Assembly: GCA_016934645.1 (NCBI GenBank) | Contig: JAFGSL010000216.1 | Span: forward strand, 1 to 19,589 | Direction of reading: 5' to 3' | DNA from: Anaerolineae bacterium | Lineage (GTDB): Bacteria > Chloroflexota > Anaerolineae > B4-G1 > SLSP01 | DNA: 19,589 bases | Shown: in pieces, positions 1 to 6,343 of the stretch | How the letters are laid out: the number at the start of each line of letters is the position of its first letter | Position numbering within the stretch: the first letter of the stretch is position 1 | Program-made: the position numbers and the translations under genes | Notes under the pieces: model-generated | The model's database searches: none | What the model saw: only the letters and a program-made list of their open reading frames with translations | Told to the model about the DNA's origin: nothing

Positions 1-10
1 CAATTTTGGC

Positions 11-61
11 TCGTAGTAACGACTTCAGTCGTTAAGAGAACCACTAAAGTGGTTACTACGA
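11..61. repeat. REP-like nested palindrome pair A
   Basis: Two short palindromes face each other. The left arm (11-33) contains AACGACT-TC-AGTCGTT and the right arm (39-61) contains AACCACT-AA-AGTGGTT. The outer 9 bp (TCGTAGTAA and TTACTACGA) are perfect reverse complements. Each arm can fold alone, or the two can fold together. This is the architecture of REP/REPIN elements dispersed by RAYT transposases in other bacteria. No transposase is present here. It lies downstream of the leftward CapA-like gene. Confidence 0.7.
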
Positions 62-113
62 ACGTAGATTTTCGATCTACTGAGACTCGATACACCTAAC
101 CCTTATTCTTTTA

Positions 114-171
114 TGCGGGGATCGCCAGATCCCCGGTTCTACGCACCTAGCGCGGGAATCTGACGATCCCC
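114..171. repeat. REP-like nested palindrome pair B
   Basis: GGGGATC-GCCA-GATCCCC (117-134) and the related GGGAATC-TGAC-GATCCCC (154-171) are two similar short hairpins in inverted orientation, about 20 bp apart. A smaller palindrome, GTAGAT-TTTCG-ATCTAC (64-80), lies just before them. Together with pair A they fill most of the non-coding stretch 1-247, where I see no gene. No T tract follows, so an ordinary terminator is less likely. Confidence 0.6.
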
Positions 172-247
172 TTCGAGCCTTGGTATCCAGACAGAAACTT
201 GCGCCACACCGTACCAGACACAAATTTCCAGTCCTCAGTCCAAAATA

Positions 248-1978
248 TTACTGCGGTCGCAAGTCAAAGATCATCTGCAGGAACTGACGCCGATTTGCAG
301 CCGCGATAGGATCATCGTCCGTCATCGGGCGCGGGCGTCCGTATTCCTCAAGCCATGTAGGCAGCAACTCGATACTTAGAAAACGATTGTCGTAGAAGAC
401 CAACCGGTTCACAAATCCCTGCCGCCCCTCGTTCCACATCTGGTCAAAGAAGAAATTGCCCAGGCCATAATGAATAAAGGTATCACCATAGAATTCCATC
501 GTCTGCGGTTGATGCGCCTGGCTACCCTGAACGTAAACTGGACCGAGACCGGCAAAGGTGCGAAAATCCTCGATCTGCCCGGCAAAAGGCGTATAACTTT
601 CCGTTTCGTACTCCTGCACGGTAAAAATCACGTTGTACCCCTGGCTGCGCAGATCGGCGATCGTTGTCTCAAGGTAGGCCAGATCGACAGGATCAAGCGC
701 TTTGCGGCCAGTCTGGCGGCACGAGAACACGCCGGGCAGTTCATCGGTCGCCCAGTCGTAGGGATTATCAACACTGTTACACCCAATAAAAGCGATCTTG
801 TTAGGGCCATTTTCGAATAATGCCGGCTGGCGCGCGTCGGTATAGTTTTCGCCGCCGCCGAACCACTGCCAGCCACGCTCACGGTACAGTTCGAGTGTGT
901 GCTGCAACGGCACAATTCCCTTATCCACCAGATGGTTGCCTGTCAGTTCGATAACGCTGGTATTGATGGCTTCCAGTAGCTCGATATAGCTATCGCGAGA
1001 ACAGAACGACATCGAACCGCTGCCCTCCATCACACAATCCGATTTAAAGGACACTTCATTGCTAATATGGACGATATCGGCAGCGGTAAACCAGGGCTGC
1101 ACATCCTGCGCCGGATAAGTGACGCCTGCGCGATCCATCAATTGGCCCGTCCCGCGCGTCATCGCCGTCACTCCTGTCATCATTACGATGGTCAGGTGCT
1201 CCGGGTTGCGGTTGATGAACGTTTCAGACGTGCGCGGCAGCAGTTCCAGCGTTTCGGGACGGGAAGCGCTGCCCCAATAGAGTGCGAGGCTCAGAGGATA
1301 GACTGCCATATCCGCGCCCTTTTCCAACAGTGAAAGGTCATCCACGCGCAGCACCTTCCAGTGCGGTTCAAGCGCATCAAATGAGACAATAGCCCAGGCA
1401 TTCATTTGCTCCGCTGTGCTCAACAAGTCTGAAGCAGCAATGACGTTCAGTGCGTCTTCGGCGGGCGCTCCCCACAATGTACTGAGCGCGTCGCGGGTAT
1501 CGTCAGCGACGAGCAAAGGGTGTTCCGCAAAAGGACCGGTGGGCGTTCCGCTCCACGTCGCGCGTACATCAGCCGTGGTCACGTCATCATCGATGGTGAA
1601 GAACGGGGCAACGACAGCGTATGTCCACGTCCCCACAGGGACGGCGTTGGCCAAGGGTGCGATATCCAGGAGCGTATCCGCACTCACCGCATCATCGGTC
1701 CAGGCGAAATAAGCAGCGGCCTCGGCAACGCCAGCACGCAACCGGGCGCAGGCCCCATCGGGGACACCGGGCGCACAACTAGCCGTCACCGGGAAAGCGG
1801 GCGTCGGTGTGGGAGATGGCGGGATGGGCGTCGGCGTCGGTGTGGGAGACGGCGGGATAGGTGTGCGCGTGGGCGTGGGGGTGGGCCCAAGTGTGGGCGT
1901 AGCGCAGCCAGTGAGCACGAACAGCCCCACCAAAGCGATGAAACTCAAACGACGAACGAAGTCTTGGGTACGAATCAT
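248..1978 (-). CDS. CapA-family lipoprotein (PgsA/CapA-like metallophosphatase fold)
   Basis: This 576-residue protein is exported and probably lipid-anchored. A signal peptide ends in the lipobox LTGC (Cys25) and is followed by a Thr/Pro-rich linker of TPTP and PPSPTP repeats to about residue 60. The globular part resembles the CapA domain of poly-gamma-glutamate and capsule synthesis proteins: a DIVHISNE stretch, TGNHLVDKG (the usual NNH...D.G signature), and a C-terminal HQPQ...GLGNFFFDQ segment. CapA proteins are thought to act at the cell surface in anionic polymer biosynthesis; the substrate here cannot be read. I start at 1978 because AAGGGG lies 6 nt upstream; an ATG at 1984 directly abuts that ribosome site. 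The gene is monocistronic and reads leftward, away from the integrated element, so it is probably a chromosomal neighbour and not cargo. Confidence 0.85.
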   Translation of the reverse strand: MIRTQDFVRRLSFIALVGLFVLTGCATPTLGPTPTPTRTPIPPSPTPTPTPIPPSPTPTPAFPVTASCAPGVPDGACARLRAGVAEAAAYFAWTDDAVSADTLLDIAPLANAVPVGTWTYAVVAPFFTIDDDVTTADVRATWSGTPTGPFAEHPLLVADDTRDALSTLWGAPAEDALNVIAASDLLSTAEQMNAWAIVSFDALEPHWKVLRVDDLSLLEKGADMAVYPLSLALYWGSASRPETLELLPRTSETFINRNPEHLTIVMMTGVTAMTRGTGQLMDRAGVTYPAQDVQPWFTAADIVHISNEVSFKSDCVMEGSGSMSFCSRDSYIELLEAINTSVIELTGNHLVDKGIVPLQHTLELYRERGWQWFGGGENYTDARQPALFENGPNKIAFIGCNSVDNPYDWATDELPGVFSCRQTGRKALDPVDLAYLETTIADLRSQGYNVIFTVQEYETESYTPFAGQIEDFRTFAGLGPVYVQGSQAHQPQTMEFYGDTFIHYGLGNFFFDQMWNEGRQGFVNRLVFYDNRFLSIELLPTWLEEYGRPRPMTDDDPIAAANRRQFLQMIFDLRPQ

Positions 1979-1997
1979 AAACATCCCCTTACAGCGA

Positions 1998-2092
1998 AGA
2001 CTACAAAAGTCTCAGCACATTCTACGACCTGCAAACTCGCCTTCAGCGAAGATATATGCTCAACCAGGTATCTTGTGAGACTTCTGTAGTCT
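1998..2092. repeat. REP-like nested palindrome pair C
   Basis: AGACTACAAAAGTCTCA (1998-2014) and TGAGACTTCTGTAGTCT (2076-2092) are reverse complements over 17 bp with one mismatch. Each arm is itself palindromic (AGACT...AGTCT). The spacer is 61 nt. The pair lies in the 5' leader of the CapA-like gene and has the same nested design as pairs A and B, with a different sequence. Confidence 0.65.
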
Positions 2093-2110
2093 GAGGTCTA
2101 TTTTTTGGGC

Positions 2111-2138
2111 ATTGTGTCCGGTTGTGGAATTTTGTCAA
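2111..2138 (-). promoter_or_regulatory. Candidate promoter of the CapA-like gene
   Basis: On the minus strand TTGACA (2133-2138) is a perfect -35 box. It is followed after 16 nt by CACAAT (2111-2116), a 4/6 match to TATAAT. This gives a leader of about 125 nt that contains palindrome pair C. The -35 box is strong and the -10 box is weak. Confidence 0.45.
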
Positions 2139-2157
2139 GGCGTATTTGATGTACAAT

Positions 2158-2189
2158 GAAAAAGCAGGCCGGGTAAACCGACCTGCTTT
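2158..2189 (-). terminator. Rho-independent terminator behind the tRNA 3' end
   Basis: On the minus strand an 8-bp stem (AAAGCAGG/CCTGCTTT, plus-strand 2161-2168 with 2182-2189) carries an inner CGG/CCG pair and ends in a T run. It begins one base after the tRNA 3' end, so it is probably the original terminator of the tRNA gene, left on the chromosomal side. Confidence 0.75.
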
Positions 2190-2190
2190 G

Positions 2191-2226
2191 TGGGCGATAC
2201 AAGACTCGAACTTGTGACCTCTGCAG
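2191..2226 (-). other. tRNA 3' fragment: attachment-site junction of the element
   Basis: On the minus strand the sequence gives a variable loop AGGTC, a T arm with stem ACAAG/CTTGT and loop TTCGAGT, the acceptor strand ATCGCCC and discriminator A. No 5' half follows upstream: the partner GGGCGAT and a D arm are absent, and similarity stops near the anticodon loop. Val- or Thr-type tRNAs often begin GGGCGAT, so tRNA-Val is a guess. A 3' tRNA fragment next to an integrase is the standard mark of site-specific integration into a tRNA gene. The terminator on its left suggests this is the displaced original 3' end. The intact, rebuilt tRNA should then lie at the far end of the element, outside the window. 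Confidence 0.8.
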
Positions 2227-2274
2227 ATACGAGCCAGAACCGCATCGGCATCCAAGTGGATAACGGTGCAAGCC

Positions 2275-3336
2275 CTAAGTTACCCCTCTTAACCGGCAAA
2301 ACAGCGCACGGGCCAGTTCGTCAAGTTCAGCATCGTCCATCTTCGATTTCCCCAAGTCGTGAATCCGGCGTGCGACGTCGTCATCGGTAAGCCGCGCATA
2401 GATCGCATCGGTGGTCGAAAGCTGTTTGTGCATCACATTCTGCGAGACCGCTTTGAGATCGGCCATCGTCTTGCAGCGTGCGACAGCATAAACGATGTGA
2501 CCATGACGCAGTTTGTGAGGGCTGAGATAGGGCACCCCTGCCAACTCACACAGTAGACGCAGACGACGCGCGATGCCATCCCCACGATAACGGCCTGGGG
2601 TCTGGTTTAGCATGAAGTTCATGCCATCCGGCTCAATGAGACTGTACCACATCCCCTGCGGCCCTATATGTTCTCGCGCGAGCGTGTCCCAAGCAGACAC
2701 GACAGCGTGCAGATCATCCAGCTCGGGATTATCCAACAGAACAGTATTGGCGACAGCATCATTCTTGGTACGAACGCCGAGGGCCGTCCATTGGTTAATG
2801 AGCACAGGCTGCTGCTCGATGTGAACGGCGCACATAGGCAACGTAGCAAATGCACCGACGCGCATCCCACTCAAAAAGAGAAAGGCCACTGCCGCGCGAT
2901 CACGCTCTTCAGCCAGATTGCACGGACAGTGGGCAAGGAGAGCGCGAACCTGGTCGAGGGAGTAGATTTCGCGGGAAGGGACAGCAGTGTCCTTAGCTTT
3001 CGAGCGTAAGCTGTCGATATACTGGCGCTTAAGGACATAGCGGTCCGGCCAGCGGTCGCGCGCCCACTCGAAGAAACGGCGGGCAGTGTTGAGCAGTTTA
3101 CGCTGGTACTCCGGCGCTTTGCCCAGATCGTTGAGATACTGGGGGAAGACCGGGCGGATTTCGGGCGCACGACTCAATGGCGTTGAGGTGGCCCAGCGCA
3201 GCAGATGATCCACAGCAGTTCTGGTGAAATCCACCGAACGGGGCTTATTTTGCAGTACTTCCTCGTAGTAGCGTAAGTATTCCCGCGTATTCTGCCAGTT
3301 ATGCCGGTTAATGAGTTCCGCAGTGCGTCGTTTCAT
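2275..3336 (-). CDS. int: Tyrosine recombinase, element integrase
   Basis: This 353-residue tyrosine recombinase probably integrates and excises the element at the adjacent tRNA fragment. The catalytic set is visible: Arg159 (SGMRVGA), Lys191, His274 and Arg277 (HKLRHG), His303 in VMHKQLSTTD, and the nucleophile Tyr313 (IYARL). The N-terminal 110 residues form a SAM-like core-binding region, typical in length. I start at 3336 because AGGAG lies 7 nt upstream and the ATG overlaps the stop of the upstream HTH gene (ATGA), which implies translational coupling. A longer frame to 3381 has no such support. The gene ends about 50 bp from the tRNA fragment, a typical int-att arrangement. Confidence 0.9.
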   Translation of the reverse strand: MKRRTAELINRHNWQNTREYLRYYEEVLQNKPRSVDFTRTAVDHLLRWATSTPLSRAPEIRPVFPQYLNDLGKAPEYQRKLLNTARRFFEWARDRWPDRYVLKRQYIDSLRSKAKDTAVPSREIYSLDQVRALLAHCPCNLAEERDRAAVAFLFLSGMRVGAFATLPMCAVHIEQQPVLINQWTALGVRTKNDAVANTVLLDNPELDDLHAVVSAWDTLAREHIGPQGMWYSLIEPDGMNFMLNQTPGRYRGDGIARRLRLLCELAGVPYLSPHKLRHGHIVYAVARCKTMADLKAVSQNVMHKQLSTTDAIYARLTDDDVARRIHDLGKSKMDDAELDELARALFCRLRGVT

Positions 3337-3713
3337 CGCGCGCTCCTGAAGCGGTGAATCGGATGGCCACACTGGGGACATACGCTGCTAATCCTCTCTA
3401 CAGCCTCTCGCACGGGGACAATTTGCACGTCATCACCCAGAGGAACTGGAACGCGGCAGTGCAAACAATAGGCCTGATCCTGGCGCAGCGGGCGTTTGCG
3501 TCCGACGACACGCTCGATATACCAGGCGGCGAAGGCATCCCCGACAACCCACACTCGGGTTTTGGTGGCACGATGTGGGCAACCGGCATCGATAGCACGA
3601 TGGATCTGCCGGGGACTACATTCGAGTTCGCGAGCCAGCTCGCGCGGCGTGTACTCCATATGGAGTAGGCGTGTGAGACGGGCGCGCTGCGGTTGAGTAA
3701 ATTTGATAGGCAT
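3333..3713 (-). CDS. HTH and zinc-ribbon protein, probable excisionase/directionality factor
   Basis: A 126-residue basic protein. Residues 22-44 (TPRELAREL...SPRQIHRAI) form a helix-turn-helix. The C-terminal half holds two CxxC pairs (Cys83/86 and Cys112/115), a zinc-ribbon arrangement. It is co-transcribed with the integrase through an ATGA overlap, the usual place for an excisionase or an integrase regulator. The ribosome site GGAGGAGG lies about 7 nt before the start. It may also bind the palindromes just upstream and regulate its own operon. The zinc ribbon is unusual for a recombination directionality factor. The function is inferred from the fold and position. Confidence 0.75.
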   Translation of the reverse strand: MPIKFTQPQRARLTRLLHMEYTPRELARELECSPRQIHRAIDAGCPHRATKTRVWVVGDAFAAWYIERVVGRKRPLRQDQAYCLHCRVPVPLGDDVQIVPVREAVERISSVCPQCGHPIHRFRSAR

Positions 3714-4054
3714 AGACTATCCTCCTCCGTAAAAAATTTTTACGGTCGCATATTTTATTACATTGAGGGTAGTCCTCAACCGCAGGTTGGGGTAATACAG
3801 GGCCGGGGATGCATTGCCGGCTCCCCGGCTCACTATCCCTATTATACACCAGCATGTGTTCCTCGCTACGGCGGGGCGTCAGTTACGCGCTATCGCGACA
3901 ACGGCCTTGAACCCCAGTCCCATTCAGTGACTTGACGGTAGCGCGAACCTCCTTCCAGTCGGGTCGGGATCCTCTCGGCCCGACTTGGGGAGGAGATAGA
4001 GAATTAGAAGCTAGAAATTTGAATCTGAGATCAGAGTAACACGAGGATAAACGC
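3714..4054. promoter_or_regulatory. Palindrome-rich control region between int/xis and the rightward operon
   Basis: This 341-bp gap contains no gene that I can support. It holds CCGTAAAAAATTTTTACGG (3727-3745, 9-bp arms around one base) directly before the leftward ribosome site; TTGAGG-N5-CCTCAA (3763-3779); GCCGGGGA-N12-TCCCCGGC (3802-3829); and a 10-bp hairpin, AGTCGGGTCG with CGGCCCGACT and one G-T pair, near 3957-3985. A TATAAT on the minus strand (3841-3846) could serve int/xis but lacks a good -35 box. I cannot place a convincing rightward promoter. The first palindrome is well placed as an operator. Confidence 0.55.
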
Positions 4055-4345
4055 ATGGTACTTTTTTCAATCATTTTGGCCCTCTTTTGGGGGGTGTTAT
4101 GGGCAGGATTTTTGCAGTTCAATCCTGCCGGGCGGTACTTGGCCCTGCGTAGGACGTGGTTGACCGTCGTCATAGGTGTGGGTGTCGATTTGCTGATCCT
4201 GGCGACAGTCATTCCGCTAGAAGCGTGGTTGCCAACGTGCACAGTGATCGCGGCGAGTAGCCTGGGGATCATCGCGCGGAGTTTGTACAACGAGCATCAG
4301 GACGAGAAGGCCGTCGAGGAATTCCATGCCTCCAGTGGCAAATAA
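4055..4345 (+). CDS. Small membrane protein, unknown
   Basis: A 96-residue protein with three likely membrane segments: roughly residues 2-22 (a hydrophobic run with Trp12 and Trp16), 36-53 and 57-76. A short charged tail (EHQDEKAVEEFH) follows. No known family is recognised. AGGA lies about 9 nt before the ATG. It is the first gene of a rightward operon in which almost every gene overlaps the next; its 3' end overlaps the following gene by 20 nt. A role in transfer or exclusion is possible from context, but nothing in the sequence shows it. Confidence 0.7.
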   Translation: MVLFSIILALFWGVLWAGFLQFNPAGRYLALRRTWLTVVIGVGVDLLILATVIPLEAWLPTCTVIAASSLGIIARSLYNEHQDEKAVEEFHASSGK

Positions 4346-4586
4346 GCGACTCGCCAACAAGGTGATCGCCGGACTGGAAGACATTATGGCTCTTTCACTA
4401 CACGCGTTACGCATATGGGACAAAGCAAAAGCGCGCGCGCAATTGAAATGCGCGGATCCCGCCTTGTTGCTGGCGCTGGCCGAGATCAAGGGCGATTTGG
4501 CCGAGATCAGGCTGCTGGCCGCGGCAGCGAGGCAGGGGGAATACGCCGGAAAACCACGGATGGAAGAAATTAACGATGACAATTAA
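4326..4586 (+). CDS. Small helical protein, unknown
   Basis: An 86-residue, Ala/Leu-rich, probably all-helical soluble protein without recognised motifs. GAGGAA precedes the ATG at a good distance, and the gene overlaps both neighbours (20 nt and 11 nt), which supports real translation in this operon. No function can be assigned. Confidence 0.65.
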   Translation: MPPVANKRLANKVIAGLEDIMALSLHALRIWDKAKARAQLKCADPALLLALAEIKGDLAEIRLLAAAARQGEYAGKPRMEEINDDN

Positions 4587-4800
4587 ATGCACTTATTGCG
4601 AGAGCGAGGCGGTTAGCCCGCAGCACATCAAACCACCGATGTGCGAGCGGCATCACGCGATCGTGATCCTCGTCAGTCGGGCACGGCGGTTGAACCTGGC
4701 CGTGACGCCGGCAAATCTTACCGATCTTTTGGCACAGGCAAACGGCAGGCTAGGGATTATGGCGGCAGATGTTCCGCAGTTATTGGGGGACGTGCAATGA
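4576..4800 (+). CDS. Small Cys/His zinc-binding-like protein
   Basis: A 74-residue protein whose N-terminus carries CTYC, then QHIKPPMCERHH. This is a C-x2-C...H...C-x2-HH set that could hold one zinc. The rest is a short helical region. It overlaps the previous gene by 11 nt and the next by 4 nt (ATGA). It is one of several small metal-binding proteins in this operon and may be a DNA-binding or adaptor protein. No family is recognised. Confidence 0.65.
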   Translation: MTIKCTYCESEAVSPQHIKPPMCERHHAIVILVSRARRLNLAVTPANLTDLLAQANGRLGIMAADVPQLLGDVQ

Positions 4801-5324
4801 TCGACGTGGCTAATATCCGCCCATTGCACGCGATCCTCGGCCCGGAGTGGCGGAGCGCCGACGTGATGTGGCTGTTCGAGCCGGAGGTGAAAGCACAGTT
4901 ACTCATCGAAGACTCAAACAGACAACTCGGTGTATTGATGACGGCACTTAATGCTGTAGCACGGGCGATGATGACACGCGTACTAAAATGGAACCGCTAC
5001 CGGCTGGGTGAAATGCAGCAATTCTACACCAAGCGCCAGATCGCCAACGTAGGAAAAATCAACCGCGCACAGATCGACACGCTTTTCGCCGAACCATCAG
5101 GACCACGCGTTGTCGCTACTGGACCAGTTTATCACTATCCATTGGCGACCTTCTGCGGGATCGCCTGGCGTGAGCCGGTGACGGACCACAACCCGGGCCA
5201 GCACTGCAAGCAATGCCGCTACTTGGAAGAGTGCCATGAGATTGTGACACAGCGCAATGGCTTCGCCTTATGCGAGATCGTGCTGGAAGACGATCTGATT
5301 CCGGAGGACGTGTTGTATGGCTGA
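4797..5324 (+). CDS. Unknown protein with a four-cysteine motif
   Basis: A 175-residue protein. The C-terminal part has Cys120, then C-x2-C-x5-C (Cys137, 140, 146). This spacing is like the Fe-S staples of AddB/Cas4-type nucleases and also fits zinc. No nuclease motif is visible in this chain. The N-terminal half is helical, with a short Arg/Lys-rich stretch. I start at 4797 because the ATG forms an ATGA overlap with the previous stop and GGGGGA precedes it; the longer frame to 4641 lies inside the neighbour. A PD-(D/E)XK-like protein is encoded three genes downstream, so a joint role is conceivable but unsupported. Confidence 0.7.
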   Translation: MIDVANIRPLHAILGPEWRSADVMWLFEPEVKAQLLIEDSNRQLGVLMTALNAVARAMMTRVLKWNRYRLGEMQQFYTKRQIANVGKINRAQIDTLFAEPSGPRVVATGPVYHYPLATFCGIAWREPVTDHNPGQHCKQCRYLEECHEIVTQRNGFALCEIVLEDDLIPEDVLYG

Positions 5325-5643
5325 TGTGTGGGAGTGCTATGGCCACGGGGTACCCGGTATAGCCATCGTGAGCGCGTCTTCACGCGCTACGGCGCTACAA
5401 GCGTGTTTCGAGTGGCTGGGCTGGAAGGTGGGCGTCGCTTTCAAAAAGCCGGATCGCTATGTTTTATGGGCTAATTGTGGGGGATCGGAAGAGCAACCAG
5501 TCCTCTACGCTGAGGATGGCGTGCATTTTGCGGCGCTGGAACGGCGAGTGACTGCTTCGGAAGATGGTGCAGAGCAGGATTTAGAGCAAGATTCTCAGAA
5601 TGGCAGGATCGCAATCACAGAGTATTGGGAGGATAGGCTATGA
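5317..5643 (+). CDS. Conserved-looking hypothetical protein
   Basis: A 108-residue soluble protein with an alpha/beta-looking N-terminal half and an acidic, Gln/Glu/Asp-rich tail around residues 80-95. No motif or family is recognised. GGAGGA precedes the ATG by about 8 nt, and the gene overlaps its neighbours by 8 nt and 4 nt, which supports expression as part of the operon. Confidence 0.65.
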   Translation: MADVWECYGHGVPGIAIVSASSRATALQACFEWLGWKVGVAFKKPDRYVLWANCGGSEEQPVLYAEDGVHFAALERRVTASEDGAEQDLEQDSQNGRIAITEYWEDRL

Positions 5644-5921
5644 ACGCAGAGAGAACCGATGGAATTATGCCGCTAGTGTGTGCGGTGTGTGGCGAAGCTG
5701 TCGGCGTCATCAATGAAAGGTCGCTGGCGGTAATGATAGGGGCAGAAGAAATCTACATCTGCAAGCAGTGCGAAGCGCTTCCGTCGACGGTAATCGAGCG
5801 GATCTTGGACGAACAACCACCGCAGCATTACGAGCAGATTACCCGGCAGCGAATCATAGAAGACGGTCTTACTCTCCCTACTAGCCTACGGGTAGACAGT
5901 ATGCCTGCCTACGCAGGATAA
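5640..5921 (+). CDS. Small zinc-ribbon protein
   Basis: A 93-residue protein with CAVC near residue 14 and CKQC near residue 41, the two knuckles of a zinc ribbon. A helical tail follows. GGGAGGA precedes the ATG, which overlaps the previous stop (ATGA). Its partners and target are unknown. It is the second of the small Cys-rich proteins in this operon. Confidence 0.68.
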   Translation: MNAERTDGIMPLVCAVCGEAVGVINERSLAVMIGAEEIYICKQCEALPSTVIERILDEQPPQHYEQITRQRIIEDGLTLPTSLRVDSMPAYAG

Positions 5922-5929
5922 GCAAAACG

Positions 5930-6343
5930 GTGAGCCTGCATAACGACGTGGGAGCTTTCGGCGAGGCGCTAACGCGGGAAACGTTAGCGCAGATTGCACC
6001 GGTGCAGGATGGGCAGGCCGCCGATCTACGGTTTTGCGATGTGGAGATTGAGGTGAAGACAGCACGCCCATCGCTGTACAACGGGCAGACACGTGGGTAC
6101 CAGTTTCTGCTCAAAAAGCGAGACCGGTACGGAGCGACGAATTTCCGCAAGGCTGATGTATTAGTTCTCATCTGCCTGAACGACGACCTAGATCCTATTG
6201 CCACCTACGTCTTGCCGACGTCGCGGCTGAAGGATCGCAAGAAGATCACGATCCCGGCGAGCCTGAAAACACCCTTCGACGTTTTCCGCGATCGCTGGGA
6301 AATCATCGCCGACGAATATGTAAGGAGGTGGGGTAATGTCTGA
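5930..6343 (+). CDS. PD-(D/E)XK nuclease-like protein
   Basis: A 137-residue protein with a GTG start and a weak AGGA about 11 nt upstream. The motif order fits the PD-(D/E)XK nuclease fold: an N-terminal helix with Glu12 (FGEAL), Asp32 or Asp37, then Glu41-Val-Lys43 (EVKTA) on a strand, followed by YQFLLKKRDR. The size is close to Holliday-junction resolvases and small restriction-like nucleases. This suggests a DNA end-processing or resolving role during element replication or transfer. The assignment rests on motif reading only. It overlaps the ParB-like gene by 8 nt. Confidence 0.55.
   Translation: MSLHNDVGAFGEALTRETLAQIAPVQDGQAADLRFCDVEIEVKTARPSLYNGQTRGYQFLLKKRDRYGATNFRKADVLVLICLNDDLDPIATYVLPTSRLKDRKKITIPASLKTPFDVFRDRWEIIADEYVRRWGNV

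Noticed and set aside
1520..2089. Long plus-strand ORFs opposite the CapA-like gene
   Set aside because: Their Gly/Arg/Val-rich repeats are the antisense of the Thr/Pro linker codons. No ribosome site or family match is seen, and the minus-strand gene has clear lipoprotein and CapA features.
2255..2263. A DnaA box (TTATCCACT on the minus strand, 8/9 match)
   Set aside because: It is a single copy next to the attachment site, far from the likely origin at 15414-15690. One near-match is expected by chance in a window of this size.
2191..2275. A complete tRNA gene on the minus strand
   Set aside because: The 3' half is convincing, but the preceding bases give no D arm or anticodon stem. The candidate 5' end GGGCTTG does not pair with ATCGCCC beyond the first three or four bases, and the length would be 85 nt without a long variable arm.
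3933..3962. A rightward promoter starting with TTGACG near 3934 for the 4055 operon
   Set aside because: No -10-like hexamer occurs 15-19 nt downstream; that stretch is GC-rich and belongs to a hairpin.
5968..5988. GCTAACG-N7-CGTTAGC inverted repeat with a GGGAAAC inside the nuclease-like gene
   Set aside because: It is a single copy inside a coding region, with no further matching structure. The GGGAAAC match to the phased repeats is isolated and likely chance.
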